64,000 nt of DNA from Rhodobacterales bacterium HKCCE2091. Its GTDB lineage: Bacteria > Pseudomonadota > Alphaproteobacteria > Rhodobacterales > Rhodobacteraceae. The stretch is taken from contig WVSL01000007.1 of NCBI GenBank assembly GCA_015689685.1, positions 120,114 to 184,113 of the forward strand, given 5' to 3'. The notes under the pieces were generated by a model, which did no database searches, was not told the origin of the DNA, and saw only the letters and a list, made by a program, of their open reading frames with translations. This document shows, one piece after another, positions 18,016 to 27,042 of the stretch. The first letter of the stretch is position 1. Each line of letters opens with the position of its first letter. The position numbers were made by a program, and so were the translations under genes.

Positions 18016-19368
18016 TCATTCCGCCGGGTTCGAGGCGGTCGCGCCCGTGGCGGCGCCGTCGTCCTTGTGACCGTAGTGGTCGATGAAGTCCTGTTCGATC
18101 GTCTGCGGTTCCGGCAGCGGCTTTTCCACGATGCCGAGGATCGGCAGGATCACGAGAAAATACGCGAACCAGTAGGCCGCTCCGATCAGCGAGACCGCGG
18201 GCCAGATGCCTTCCGCCGGTTGCGCGCCGGCGTAGGTCAGGACCACGAAGTCCACGACCAGGAGCCAGAACCACCACTTGAACATCGGGCGGTAGCGGCC
18301 CGAGCGGACGCGGCTGGTATCGAGCCACGGCGCCAGCGCCATCACCAGGATCGCGCCGAACATCGCGACGACGCCGAAGAACTTCGCGTCGACGATGCCG
18401 CCGGTGATCCAGCTGGTGATGATGACGATCCAGACATCGTTCGTGAACGCGCGCAGGATCGCGTAGAACGGCAGGAAGTACCATTCCGGCACGATGTGCG
18501 CGGGCGTCGCCAGCGGGTTGGCCTCGATGTAGTTGTCCGGGTGGCCGAGGTAGTTCGGCATGAAGCCGACGACCGCGAAGAACGCCGTCAGGACGACCGC
18601 CAGCGCGAACAGGTCCTTGATGACGAAGTAGGGCCAGAACGGCAGGGTGTCGGCATCGGCCTCCTTGCGGGAAGTGCGGCGCACCTCGACCCCGGTCGGG
18701 TTGTTGTTGCCCGTGGTGTGGAAGGCCCATACGTGCACCAGCACCAGCCCGAAGATCACGAAGGGCAGCAGGTAGTGCAGCGACAGGAAGCGGTTCAGCG
18801 TGGCGTTGTCCACGGCGGGTCCCCCGAGCAGCCAGGTCTGGATCGATTCACCGATCAGCGGGATCGCCCCGAACAGGCCGGTGATGACCGTCGCGCCCCA
18901 GAACGACATCTGCCCCCAGGGCAGGACGTAGCCCATGAAGGCGGTGCCCATCATCAGGATGTAGATCAGCATGCCGATGATCCACGTCACCTCGCGCGGG
19001 GCCTTGTAGGACCCGTAATAAAGGCCGCGGAAGATGTGGAAATAGACCGCGATGAAGAACAGCGAGGCGCCGTTCGCGTGGACGTAGCGGATCGCCCATC
19101 CCGCGTTCACGTCGCGCATGATGTGCTCGACCGAGGCGAAGGCCATGTCCACCTGCGGCGTGTAGTGCATCACCAGCACGATGCCGGTGGCGATCTGCAG
19201 CACGAGGCAGAAGACGAGCACGATGCCCCAGATCCACATCCAGTTCAGGTTCTTGGGCGTGGGGATCATCAGGGTGTCGTAGAGAAGCGACACGACCGGC
19301 AGGCGGTTGTGCAGCCACTTCTCGGCCCGGGTGTTCGGTTCGTAATGGTCGTGGGGGATGCCCGACAT
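18016..19368 (-). CDS. petB: Cytochrome b of the bc1 complex
   Basis: The 450-residue quinol-oxidising core subunit, with eight transmembrane helices. The Qo-site PEWY motif ([18 protein letters not shown]) and paired haem-ligand histidines ([13 protein letters not shown]...FHIFRG and LSLHYLLPF...HVWAFH) are visible. The C-terminal tail is longer than in mitochondria and typical of alphaproteobacteria. It follows the Rieske gene by 15 bp. Confidence 0.97.
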   Translation of the reverse strand: MSGIPHDHYEPNTRAEKWLHNRLPVVSLLYDTLMIPTPKNLNWMWIWGIVLVFCLVLQIATGIVLVMHYTPQVDMAFASVEHIMRDVNAGWAIRYVHANGASLFFIAVYFHIFRGLYYGSYKAPREVTWIIGMLIYILMMGTAFMGYVLPWGQMSFWGATVITGLFGAIPLIGESIQTWLLGGPAVDNATLNRFLSLHYLLPFVIFGLVLVHVWAFHTTGNNNPTGVEVRRTSRKEADADTLPFWPYFVIKDLFALAVVLTAFFAVVGFMPNYLGHPDNYIEANPLATPAHIVPEWYFLPFYAILRAFTNDVWIVIITSWITGGIVDAKFFGVVAMFGAILVMALAPWLDTSRVRSGRYRPMFKWWFWLLVVDFVVLTYAGAQPAEGIWPAVSLIGAAYWFAYFLVILPILGIVEKPLPEPQTIEQDFIDHYGHKDDGAATGATASNPAE

Positions 19369-19383
19369 TCTGGTCGTCCTCCG

Positions 19384-19965
19384 TTACCCGAGCAGGATGG
19401 TTGTTTCGTCTACGAATTCCGCGACCGGAACCGGCAGGTTCTCAGGCGCGGGGCCGCGGCGGATGCGGCCGGCGGTGTCGTAGTGCGAGCCGTGGCAGGG
19501 GCAGAACCAGCCGCCGAAGTCACCGGCGCCGTCGCCGAGCGGCACGCAGCCAAGATGGGTGCAGACGCCCTGCATCACCAGCCATTCGCCGGTGTCCTCG
19601 GCATCGCCGAAGGGGGCGAGGGTACGGTCGGCGTCGGTGGCGGGCGCGCTGTCCGGAAGGTTCGCGTTGCGGGCCAACGGATCGACCAGCTCGGACAGGT
19701 CGACCTCGCGCGCGGCCTCGATCTCCGCGGCGGTGCGGCGGCGGACGAACACGGGCTTGCCGAGGAACAGGACGGTCAGCTGCACGCCTTCCTCGAGCCC
19801 GGACACGTCGACCCGCATCGACGACGCCGCGCGGGTGTCGGCGGAGGGGTTCATCTGGTTCACGAGCGGCCAGACGGCGGCGCCGGCCACCACGGCGCCG
19901 GTCCCGCCGGCAGCGTAGTACAGAAAGTCTCGGCGGGTGCCGGAGGCGTCTTCGGAATGTGACAC
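19384..19965 (-). CDS. petA: Rieske iron-sulfur subunit of the bc1 complex
   Basis: Carries the [2Fe-2S] cluster that takes electrons from quinol. The cluster-binding boxes are CTHLGC (residues 135-140) and CPCHGS (155-160), and a long insertion between residues 77 and 125 is typical of photosynthetic and related alphaproteobacteria. The N-terminus has a twin-arginine motif ([10 protein letters not shown]) and one anchor helix. The start is a GTG at 19965, supported by AGGAGA nine bases upstream. First gene of petABC. Confidence 0.95.
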   Translation of the reverse strand: MSHSEDASGTRRDFLYYAAGGTGAVVAGAAVWPLVNQMNPSADTRAASSMRVDVSGLEEGVQLTVLFLGKPVFVRRRTAAEIEAAREVDLSELVDPLARNANLPDSAPATDADRTLAPFGDAEDTGEWLVMQGVCTHLGCVPLGDGAGDFGGWFCPCHGSHYDTAGRIRRGPAPENLPVPVAEFVDETTILLG

Positions 19966-20143
19966 GGGTCCCCATCTCCTTGGTCGGCGGCCCGCGGCGC
20001 GCGCGGGCAGGTCATGGCTCGGGGCGCGCGCCGGCGCGGTCCCCGTTTTTTCCGCTTCTAGTGTCCGCCGCGCGGCAGGTCCAGCGGACAAACGCGCGCA
20101 TCGGCGCGGAATCGGGTCGGAATTGTCGCATCCCCGCCGCGGG

Positions 20144-20989
20144 TCACAGGCCGAGCTCGCTCAGCGCGCGGGCCATCTCGGCGCGGTCGGGGTCGATCCC
20201 GGTCCAGGCGCGGAAGGCCGCGGCGGCCCGCGCGATCGCCGGGTCGCGGCCCCGGACGGTCCGGCAGCCCTGCGCCACCGCCGCCGCGATCAGCGGCCTG
20301 CGCCCCGCCGCGGGTTCGAGATTCGCGACGATCATCCCCGGGGCCAGTGTGCCCATGTCGATCCAGGGCGTCCCCTCGTCCCCGGCCTCTGCGACGGGTC
20401 CCGCCGACAGAACGATATCGGTTCCGTCCGGCAGCGCGAACGGCCCTTGCCAGCGCAGGAACCGCGCCCCGGCGACGGTTTCGACGGCGACCGACATCGC
20501 GAGATCCTCCCCCCGCGCCTGGTCAAGGTCGGCCACCGTGATCTCTGCCGCCCCGGCCAGCGCGAGTTCCACCGCCACCGCGCGCGCCGGGCCGGTCGCG
20601 CCCAGAACCAGGACATGGCTTCCCGCCGGATCCCGCATCCCGCGAATCGCCTCCAGGCAGTCCGCGCCCTCGGGATTCATCCCGGTCAGCACGCCGTCCT
20701 CGATCCGGACGATCGGCGCGGCACGCAGGATACGTGCGGCGTCCGTCAGCCGGTCAAGATGCGGCAGGACCGCCGTGGCCAGGCCACCGGCACAGTCGAA
20801 ACCACGCCAGCCCATCGCCCGCGCGCCCGCGACCGCGGCGCCGAGGCTTTCGGCGTCGATCTCGCAATTCAGGTAGCGCCAGTTGAGCTTGTGACGCCGG
20901 AACGCGGCGTGGATCATCGCCACCGTCGGCACCCGCGCCGCACCCTCGGCAAAGCCGCCCACGACGGGCTGCAGGAAATTACGCACCAT
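20144..20989 (-). CDS. AroE-family protein lacking the shikimate dehydrogenase catalytic residues
   Basis: A 281-residue protein with the two-domain AroE layout: an N-terminal substrate domain and a C-terminal Rossmann domain with the [21 protein letters not shown] cofactor loop near residues 126-146. Where true AroE has NVTIPHK, this protein reads DCAGGLA (65-71), so the catalytic Lys is Ala. The NTDG Asp is replaced (NPEG, 105-108) and the shikimate-binding SxS near the N-terminus is absent. It is therefore a divergent oxidoreductase of unknown substrate rather than the pathway enzyme. It is divergent from malonyl-CoA synthetase. Confidence 0.75.
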   Translation of the reverse strand: MVRNFLQPVVGGFAEGAARVPTVAMIHAAFRRHKLNWRYLNCEIDAESLGAAVAGARAMGWRGFDCAGGLATAVLPHLDRLTDAARILRAAPIVRIEDGVLTGMNPEGADCLEAIRGMRDPAGSHVLVLGATGPARAVAVELALAGAAEITVADLDQARGEDLAMSVAVETVAGARFLRWQGPFALPDGTDIVLSAGPVAEAGDEGTPWIDMGTLAPGMIVANLEPAAGRRPLIAAAVAQGCRTVRGRDPAIARAAAAFRAWTGIDPDRAEMARALSELGL

Positions 20990-21061
20990 ACCGGCCCCCC
21001 CGGTCCCGCGGCTTGCCACCGCCGATTTCCCGGACAATATCCTGCACCGGGAGGCACTTGC

Positions 21062-22561
21062 ATGACAAACCACCTGACCGACGCACTTCTCGCCGGGGCT
21101 GCGGCAGATCCGGCACGCCCCTTCGCCACGACGCCGGAGGGGCGGGTCACGACGCGGGGCGATCTGGCCACCGGGGCCGCCCGCATGGCGGCCGCGCTGA
21201 TCGACGCGGGCGTGGAACCCGGCGACAGGGTCGCGGTGCAGGTGGACAAGAGCGTCGAGGCGCTGATGCTCTACCTCGGCACGGTGATGGCGGGCGGTGT
21301 CTTCCTGCCGCTGAACACGGCCTACACCCCGTCCGAGCTCGGCTACTTCCTGTCGGACGCGACGCCCCGCATCTTCGTCTGCAACCCGGCGCGGGTGGAA
21401 ACGCTCGCCCCCGTCGCGGCGGGTGCCGGCATCCGGACGCTGGACGCGGCCGGCCGGGGCAGCCTCACCGACAGCCTCCCCGCCCCCCTGCCCGCCCCGG
21501 TCGCGCGCGGGCCGGAAGACCTCGCCGCGATTCTCTACACTTCCGGCACCACCGGGCGCTCGAAAGGCGCGATGCTCAGCCACCGCGCGCTCCGGTCGAA
21601 CAGCCGGACGCTTGCCGACCTCTGGCGCTTCACCGATACCGACGTGCTGATCCACGCGCTGCCGATCTACCACACCCACGGACTGTTCGTGGCGACGAAC
21701 GTGGCGCTTCTGTCTGGCGCGTCCTGCGTGTTCCTGCCGGGCTTCGATCCCGATGCGATCCTGGCGGCGATGCCGACCTCGACCGCGCTGATGGGCGTGC
21801 CGACCTTCTACACGCGGCTTTTGTCCGACGACCGCCTTGCCCGGGACGCCGCCGCCAACATGCGGCTGTTCGTTTCCGGCTCAGCACCGCTCCTGGCGGA
21901 GACGCACCGGGCGTGGACCGACCGCACCGGCCACGCGATCCTCGAACGCTACGGCATGACCGAAACCAACATGAACACGTCCAACCCCTATGACGGCGAA
22001 CGGCGTCCGGGCACCGTGGGATTCCCGCTGCCGGACGTGGAGCTTCGCATCATGGCCGACGGGCGGGAGGTCGCCCCCGGCGAGATCGGCGTGATCGAGG
22101 TGCGCGGGCCGAACGTCTTTTCCGGGTACTGGCAGATGCCCGAGAAGACGGCGGAGGAGCTTCGCCCGGACGGCTGGTTCATCACCGGCGATCTCGGTTG
22201 CATCGACGCCGATGGCTACGTCACCATCGTCGGCCGCGCCAAGGACATGGTGATCTCGGGCGGGTTCAACGTCTACCCGAAGGAGGTCGAGGGCCTGATC
22301 GACGACCTGCCGGGCGTGCTGGAAAGCGCGGTGATCGGCGTGCCGCACCCGGATTTCGGCGAGGCCGTGGTCGCCGTGGTCGTCCCGGACGGATCGGTCA
22401 GCCTGGACGAGGCCACGATTTCAGGTGCGATCGCGGGCGAACTGGCCAATTTCAAGCGTCCGAAGCGGGTGATGTTCCGCGACGCGCTGCCGCGGAACAC
22501 GATGGGCAAGGTGCAGAAGGCAGCCCTGCGGGCCGATCACGCCGGGCTCTTCTCCGCCTGA
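21062..22561 (+). CDS. matB: Malonyl-CoA synthetase (malonate-CoA ligase)
   Basis: An ANL-superfamily adenylating enzyme of 499 residues that activates malonate (or methylmalonate) to its CoA ester. It shows the P-loop YTSGTTGRSKGAML near residues 159-172, the YGMTETNMN motif, the TGDLG hinge Asp, and the C-terminal catalytic Lys in PRNTMGKVQK. The RYGMTETxMNxSNPYxGxRRPGTVG run is diagnostic for MatB. GGGAGG lies eight bases upstream of the ATG at 21062; the frame extends far upstream but that part is shadow. The 3' end overlaps the convergent GNAT gene by 25 bp. Confidence 0.92.
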   Translation: MTNHLTDALLAGAAADPARPFATTPEGRVTTRGDLATGAARMAAALIDAGVEPGDRVAVQVDKSVEALMLYLGTVMAGGVFLPLNTAYTPSELGYFLSDATPRIFVCNPARVETLAPVAAGAGIRTLDAAGRGSLTDSLPAPLPAPVARGPEDLAAILYTSGTTGRSKGAMLSHRALRSNSRTLADLWRFTDTDVLIHALPIYHTHGLFVATNVALLSGASCVFLPGFDPDAILAAMPTSTALMGVPTFYTRLLSDDRLARDAAANMRLFVSGSAPLLAETHRAWTDRTGHAILERYGMTETNMNTSNPYDGERRPGTVGFPLPDVELRIMADGREVAPGEIGVIEVRGPNVFSGYWQMPEKTAEELRPDGWFITGDLGCIDADGYVTIVGRAKDMVISGGFNVYPKEVEGLIDDLPGVLESAVIGVPHPDFGEAVVAVVVPDGSVSLDEATISGAIAGELANFKRPKRVMFRDALPRNTMGKVQKAALRADHAGLFSA

Positions 22562-22983
22562 AGGTTGCGGCACATGCGCCGGTGCAGGATGCCGGAGCCG
22601 TCGTCGAATTCCTCGCCCTCGGGGCGGAAGCCGAGTTTCTCGTAGAACGGCACCGCGTAGGTCTGCGCGTCGAGCGCGGCGGCGGTCAGGCCCTGTTCCT
22701 TCGCGTGGCGCAGGACCGTGCGCATCAGCTTGAGCCCGAGCCCGGTGCCGCGATGGCCGGGCATGACGGCGACGCGGCCGATCTTGGCCGTGCCGTCCCT
22801 GGCGACGAGTCGCGCGGTGCCGGCGGGCCCTGCATCGTCCCAGGCGAGGAAGTGGGTGGCGACGGCGTCGAGCTCGTCCCATTCCTCGGCCTCGGGGATC
22901 GCCTGTTCCTCGATGAACACGGCGCGGCGAATGGCGAAACACCGCTCCCGCGAGGTCGCGGAAAGCGCGGGGCCGATCTTCAT
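22537..22983 (-). CDS. GNAT family N-acetyltransferase (ElaA/YjcF-like)
   Basis: A 148-residue acetyltransferase with the CoA-binding segment RVAVMPGHRGTGLGLKLM (RxxGxG/A type) near residues 72-89, and the CFAIRRAVFIEEQ start and FYEKLGFRPEGEEF end found in the YjcF/ElaA group. The substrate is unknown. Its start overlaps the stop of the glutathione transferase gene (ATGA), so it is the last of a three-gene leftward operon. Its last 25 bp overlap the end of matB on the other strand. Confidence 0.85.
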   Translation of the reverse strand: MKIGPALSATSRERCFAIRRAVFIEEQAIPEAEEWDELDAVATHFLAWDDAGPAGTARLVARDGTAKIGRVAVMPGHRGTGLGLKLMRTVLRHAKEQGLTAAALDAQTYAVPFYEKLGFRPEGEEFDDGSGILHRRMCRNLQAEKSPA

Positions 22984-23591
22984 GATGCGGGGGGCTCCGT
23001 TGCCGTCATGGACGGGCGTTGAGAAAAGCGTTCGTACCAGTCGGCCAGGTCGGCGCGCCCGTCGCGCCAGTTGCGGTGGCCGATGCGGAAGTCGATGTAG
23101 CCGAGTGCGCAGCCAAGCGCGATCTGGCCCATGTTCAGCGGCCCGGCGAGGTGGCTCATCCACTGCGCGGCGGCGGTGTCGAGCCCGCGCGCGATCTTGG
23201 CCCATTGCGCGTCCAGCCACTCGGGAAAGCGGATCTCCTCGGGGCGGAACCGGTTCTCGTAGGAGGTCAACAGCGCGCTGTCGATGATGCCCTCGGCCAG
23301 CGCCTCGAGCGTCAGAACCTCCCACAGCCGCGCCTCGGGGTAGAGCCCGGCACCGGCGCGCGCGTCGAGATAGCGGCAGATCACCCGGCTGTCGAAGATC
23401 GCGGGGCCGTCGTCGCGCACCAGCACCGGGATCCGCGCAAGCGGCGCCGCGGCAACCAGCGAGGGGTCAGAGGCGAGCGGGGTGGTGGCGACGTCGCGGA
23501 TTTCCACGTCGTCCTGCCCGGTTTCGAGCAGCACGACCCGGACCTTGCGGACGTAGGGCGACGCCGGCGAGGCGAACAGCGTCAGGCTCAT
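22980..23591 (-). CDS. Glutathione S-transferase family protein
   Basis: A 203-residue GST: N-terminal thioredoxin-like domain (FASPASPYVRKVRVVLLETG; IPVLVRDDGPAIFDSRVICRYL with the gamma-glutamyl-binding D-S pair near residues 67-68) and an all-helical C-terminal domain. The SP(Y)xRKVR opening is typical of bacterial beta/YfcF-like GSTs. It overlaps both neighbours by 4 bp (ATGA), so it is co-translated with a 90-residue protein upstream and a GNAT downstream. Confidence 0.88.
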   Translation of the reverse strand: MSLTLFASPASPYVRKVRVVLLETGQDDVEIRDVATTPLASDPSLVAAAPLARIPVLVRDDGPAIFDSRVICRYLDARAGAGLYPEARLWEVLTLEALAEGIIDSALLTSYENRFRPEEIRFPEWLDAQWAKIARGLDTAAAQWMSHLAGPLNMGQIALGCALGYIDFRIGHRNWRDGRADLADWYERFSQRPSMTATEPPAS

Positions 23592-23860
23592 GCCCGGCTG
23601 ACCCGGATCCGCGCGAGAACGCCGGCGTCGAGCTTCAGCCCGCCGGTTCCGAGCCGTAGCGCGCGGCGCAGCCTCAGCCCGGCGCGCGCGGTGTCCGACC
23701 CGCCCGACAGCGTCACGCCGTCCGGCATCGCGTCGAGCGCGGCGTCGAACCGGGGGTCGGTCTGTTTCGGCGGCAGCATCCGTGCGGCGAGAAACCCGGC
23801 CGCGGCGAGCGCTGCGTATTTCAGCGCGATCCCGGCGACGGGTGCGAAGGGGGCGGCCAT
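23588..23860 (-). CDS. Small conserved-looking protein with one transmembrane segment
   Basis: Unrecognised. The 90-residue product begins with a hydrophobic segment (VAGIALKYAALAAAGFLAARML, about residues 8-29) and continues with a basic soluble tail (TARAGLRLRRALRLGTGGLKL). It is the first gene of the operon with the GST and GNAT genes and overlaps the GST start by 4 bp. Probably inner-membrane anchored. No function is inferred. Confidence 0.65.
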   Translation of the reverse strand: MAAPFAPVAGIALKYAALAAAGFLAARMLPPKQTDPRFDAALDAMPDGVTLSGGSDTARAGLRLRRALRLGTGGLKLDAGVLARIRVSRA

Positions 23861-23953
23861 GTGCGGTCCTCCGGGGTCAGGCGATCTTGCGCAACATCTA
23901 TGTATCGCGGGCCCGACTGTCCAATCAGATCTCGCGGGCGGAGGGGTCTGGGC

Positions 23954-24595
23954 TCAGATCTCCAGCCCCGTGGTGCCGCCTCCGATCATCAGCATCGCCA
24001 TCACGTCAGTCTCGTGCCCGATGGGCGAATGCTTCATCTGCTGCGCCGCGCTACGGCGCATCTCGCCGGGCTTGTTCTGGCCGAGTTTCCAGGTGCCGTC
24101 GACGCGGTCCACCGTGAAGCGGAACGGCACGATCGCGCGCATCAGTTTCTCCACCGCGCCTTCCGGCATCTTGTCGGTGGTCCACGGCCGTTTCGGCGCC
24201 AGCCGTGTCTCGAAGCTTTCCGACAGCATGTCGAGATGGGCGCGCAGCGTCTCGGCGGGCAGCGCTTCCAGCGTCCCGGTCAGGTGGACGGCGACGTAGT
24301 TCCAGGTCGGGACCTGCCCGTGCTGCGGATCCTCGTACCAGTCTGGCGAAACGTAGCCATCGGGGCCGGACACGGCGATGACCGCCGCCGTCGGCCCGGA
24401 CATCCCGCGCGCGATGGGGTTAGACCGGGCGAGATGCAGGTCGACGCTGCGCCCGTCCTCGGCGAGCACGAAGGGGACGTGCGAGATGTGCGGTACGGGA
24501 TCGGCCTGCACCACGAGCGTTCCGAACCCGCGTGTCCGCACGAGGTTCAGGTGAAGGACTTCGGGTTCCTGACGGAAGGCGGGATTCGGGTGCAT
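23954..24595 (-). CDS. FMN-binding negative transcriptional regulator-like protein (PaiB family)
   Basis: A 213-residue protein of the PaiB/FMN-binding split-barrel family, with the N-terminal HPNPAFR motif, HISHVPFVL, HLARSNPIAR and the characteristic PDWYEDPQHGQVPTWNYVAVHL segment near residues 82-105. Family members bind flavin or haem; in Bacillus PaiB affects protease and sporulation genes. The target here is unknown. A palindromic TGACGT-TT-ACGTCA site lies about 80 bp upstream of the start. Confidence 0.85.
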   Translation of the reverse strand: MHPNPAFRQEPEVLHLNLVRTRGFGTLVVQADPVPHISHVPFVLAEDGRSVDLHLARSNPIARGMSGPTAAVIAVSGPDGYVSPDWYEDPQHGQVPTWNYVAVHLTGTLEALPAETLRAHLDMLSESFETRLAPKRPWTTDKMPEGAVEKLMRAIVPFRFTVDRVDGTWKLGQNKPGEMRRSAAQQMKHSPIGHETDVMAMLMIGGGTTGLEI

Positions 24596-24674
24596 GGCAG
24601 CGCGACTCCGATGATCGGTGCGTGATCGTGACGCCGCAAGCGGGCGTGGGCAAGGCCGGTTGGCGGCGGCATCG

Positions 24675-24688
24675 TGACGTTTACGTCA
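24675..24688. promoter_or_regulatory. Inverted repeat TGACGT-TT-ACGTCA upstream of the PaiB-like gene
   Basis: Six-base arms around TT, overlapping the mtaB stop codon. The ACGT half-site layout resembles operators of MerR-type regulators of fatty-acid and branched-chain catabolism in proteobacteria. The assignment is an inference; no MerR gene is in the window. Confidence 0.35.
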
Positions 24689-25930
24689 AGCTGCGAGCTT
24701 TCCCTCCGCCACCCCCGTGATCCGGGCCGCCACGATCTGACCCTCGGGCCGGTCCCCGGCGAAGGCGACTTCCGCGAATTGCGGCGTGCGGCCGAGCCGC
24801 GGGCTTTCCATCAGCACCGGGTGATCGCGCCCGACCTGCGCCGCGAGGTGCCGGGCGGCCGCGGCCTCGCCGGCGGCACGAAGGGCGGCCGCGCGCGCCT
24901 TGATCTCCGCCCCGTCCACCTGCGGCATCCGCGCGGCCGGCGTGCCGGGGCGGGCGGAGTAGGGGAAGACGTGCAGCCAGGTCAGCCCGCACTCCTCGAC
25001 CAGCCGCAGGGAATTCTCGAAATGGCCGTCGGTCTCGGTCGGGAAGCCCGCGATGATGTCGGCACCGAAAGCGATGTCGGGGCGCAGCGCCCGCGCCTCC
25101 TCGCAGAAGCGGATCGCGTCGTCGCGCAGGTGGCGGCGCTTCATCCGCTTCAGGATCAGGTCGTCGCCGTGCTGGAGCGATAGGTGGAGGTGCGGCATCA
25201 GCCGTGGCTCCGTCGCGATCGCCTCCAACAGCGCCTCGTCAACCTCGATCGAATCGATTGAGCTGATGCGCAGGCGCGGCAGGTCCGGCACCAGCCGCAG
25301 GATCCGCCGCACGAGATCGCCGAGCCGCGGCTGCCCCGGCAGGTCCGCGCCCCAGGAGGTCATGTCGACCCCGGTCAGCACCACCTCGTTGAAACCCTTG
25401 TCCACCAGCCGCCGGATCTGCTCCACCGCCACGCCCGCGGGGACGGAGCGGGAATTGCCGCGGCCGAAGGGAATGATGCAGAAGGTGCAGCGGTGATCGC
25501 AGCCGTTCTGGACCTGGACGTAGGCGCGCGACCGCGTGCCGAACCCGTCGATCAGGTGCGCAGCCGTCTCGGTGACCGACATGATGTCGTCCACCACGAC
25601 CGGCTCGGTCTCGCCGATGGCGATGCCGGCCCAGGTCTCGGGCGCCATCTTCTCCGCGTTGCCGACGACATGGTCGACCTCGGGCATGGCGGCGAAGGTC
25701 GCGGGCTCGGTTTGCGCGGCGCAGCCGGTGACGACAATCCGCGCACCAGGATTGTCGCGGCGGAGTCGGCGGATGTCCTGCCGCGCCTTCCGCACCGCCT
25801 CCGCCGTCACCGCGCAGGTGTTCACCACCACGGTGTCCGACAGCCCGGCAGCGTCGGTCAGCGCGCGCATCGCCTCGGTCTCGTAGGCGTTCAGCCGGCA
25901 GCCGAGCGTGTGGAACCTGGGCGCGGTCAT
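24686..25930 (-). CDS. mtaB: tRNA (N6-threonylcarbamoyladenosine(37)-C2)-methylthiotransferase
   Basis: Radical-SAM methylthiotransferase of 414 residues that converts t6A37 to ms2t6A37 in tRNAs reading ANN codons. The N-terminal UPF0004 domain has cysteines in LGCRLN, VNTCAV and GCAAQ for one cluster. The radical-SAM motif is GCDHRCTFCIIP (CxxxCxxC). The MtaB subgroup is indicated by NxYE near the N-terminus (LNAYETEAM). A 4-bp overlap couples it to dapF upstream. Its action follows TsaD, which is also encoded in this window. Confidence 0.9.
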   Translation of the reverse strand: MTAPRFHTLGCRLNAYETEAMRALTDAAGLSDTVVVNTCAVTAEAVRKARQDIRRLRRDNPGARIVVTGCAAQTEPATFAAMPEVDHVVGNAEKMAPETWAGIAIGETEPVVVDDIMSVTETAAHLIDGFGTRSRAYVQVQNGCDHRCTFCIIPFGRGNSRSVPAGVAVEQIRRLVDKGFNEVVLTGVDMTSWGADLPGQPRLGDLVRRILRLVPDLPRLRISSIDSIEVDEALLEAIATEPRLMPHLHLSLQHGDDLILKRMKRRHLRDDAIRFCEEARALRPDIAFGADIIAGFPTETDGHFENSLRLVEECGLTWLHVFPYSARPGTPAARMPQVDGAEIKARAAALRAAGEAAAARHLAAQVGRDHPVLMESPRLGRTPQFAEVAFAGDRPEGQIVAARITGVAEGKLAA

Positions 25931-26766
25931 GTCAGCGCCGCGAGGAATTCCGCCGTCAGGACGCCCGAGAAGACATGCGCGGTGGGGCCGGTCATCCAGA
26001 CCCCGTCCTCGCGCCAGTCGACCCCGAGCGTGCCGCCGTCCAGGTCCACCGTGACCTGCCGCCCGGTCAGCCCGCGCCGCGCGGCCGCAACGGCCGAGGC
26101 GCAGGAGGAAGAGCCGGACGCCTCGGTGATGCCGGTGCCGCGTTCCCAGACCCGCACGCGCAGCCGGTCGGGGCCGGTGACCTGGACGAACTGGACGTTC
26201 GTGCGCTCGGGAAACAGCGGATGATGTTCCAGCGTCGCCCCGCGCGCGGCGAGGTCGATTGCCGCCACGTCCTCCACGAAGAAGGTCATGTGCGGGTTGC
26301 CCATCGACGTCGCCACCGGGTCGCCATCGACCGGCAGGTGCAGCGTGTCGACATCTTCCGCCAGCGGGATCTCGGACCACTCGGTCATGGGCACGCCCAT
26401 GTTCACCGAGGTCAAACCGCCGCCCGCGTCCTCGGCCCCTAGCAGTCCGCGGCTGGTGCGGATCGCCAGTCGCGCGGCCCCGGTCCGGTCCATCTCCATC
26501 CGCGCGATGCAGCGGGTGGCGTTGCCACAGGTGGCCGAAAGCGATCCGTCGGCGTTGTAGAAGGTCAGCCGCAGGTCGGCCGTGTCGTCCGTCTCGATCA
26601 GCGCAAGCTGGTCGAACCCGACGCCGCGGTGCCGGTCGGCGAGCGCGCGGGCAAGCTCCGCCGTCACGCGCGCGGAGGTCTCGCGCGCGTCGATCACGAC
26701 GAAATCGTTGCCGAGCCCATGCATCTTGGCGAAGGGCAGGCCGGTATCGGAACCGCTCGCGTTCAT
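25927..26766 (-). CDS. dapF: Diaminopimelate epimerase, second catalytic Cys replaced by Ser
   Basis: DapF interconverts LL- and meso-diaminopimelate for lysine and peptidoglycan. The 279-residue protein keeps MHGLGNDFVVID, the first catalytic Cys in NADGSLSATCGNATR (C80) and MGNPHMTFFV. Where DapF normally has ACGTGACA, this protein reads ASGSSSCA, so the second catalytic Cys is Ser217. Either this lineage uses a variant site, or activity differs. The gene precedes mtaB with a 4-bp overlap and is preceded by the divergent tRNA-Lys gene. Confidence 0.85.
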   Translation of the reverse strand: MNASGSDTGLPFAKMHGLGNDFVVIDARETSARVTAELARALADRHRGVGFDQLALIETDDTADLRLTFYNADGSLSATCGNATRCIARMEMDRTGAARLAIRTSRGLLGAEDAGGGLTSVNMGVPMTEWSEIPLAEDVDTLHLPVDGDPVATSMGNPHMTFFVEDVAAIDLAARGATLEHHPLFPERTNVQFVQVTGPDRLRVRVWERGTGITEASGSSSCASAVAAARRGLTGRQVTVDLDGGTLGVDWREDGVWMTGPTAHVFSGVLTAEFLAALT

Positions 26767-26825
26767 GGCGCGAGCCTATACGCCCACGCCGCCGCCGTGG
26801 AAATCCCGAACCTCCGGATTTTCGC

Positions 26826-26852
26826 TTGACCGTAACGGAGCCCCTTTATAGT
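26826..26852 (+). promoter_or_regulatory. Likely promoter of tRNA-Lys
   Basis: TTGACC (26826-26831) and TATAGT (26847-26852) resemble sigma-70 -35 and -10 elements with a short 15-base spacer (16 if CTTGAC is used). The -10 element ends 15 bases before the mature tRNA. Confidence 0.5.
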
Positions 26853-26867
26853 GAGGCGTCCTTGAGC

Positions 26868-26942
26868 GGGCCCGTAGCTCAGTGGTAGAGCAGTTGACTT
26901 TTAATCAATTGGTCGAAGGTTCGAATCCTTCCGGGCTCACCA
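26868..26942 (+). tRNA. tRNA-Lys (anticodon TTT)
   Basis: Folds as a standard cloverleaf: acceptor GGGCCCG with CGGGCTC (one G-U pair), D-arm GCTC...GAGC, anticodon loop CTTTTAA with anticodon TTT, T-arm GAAGG/CCTTC around TTCGAAT, and an encoded CCA end. The length is 75 bases. Confidence 0.96.
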
Positions 26943-27042
26943 ACATCCCCTTGTTCCGTTGCGCCGAATTCGTGGCCTGATTCCGGGCTGCCACATCTGT
27001 CGGAACTTCGGGCTCTCACGTTCCCGCTTCATGCCGTGCCGC

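Noticed and set aside
17977..19962. 661-residue frame antisense to petB and petA
   Set aside because: A GC-bias shadow with Arg/Asp/His-rich sequence. The minus strand encodes complete cytochrome b and Rieske proteins.
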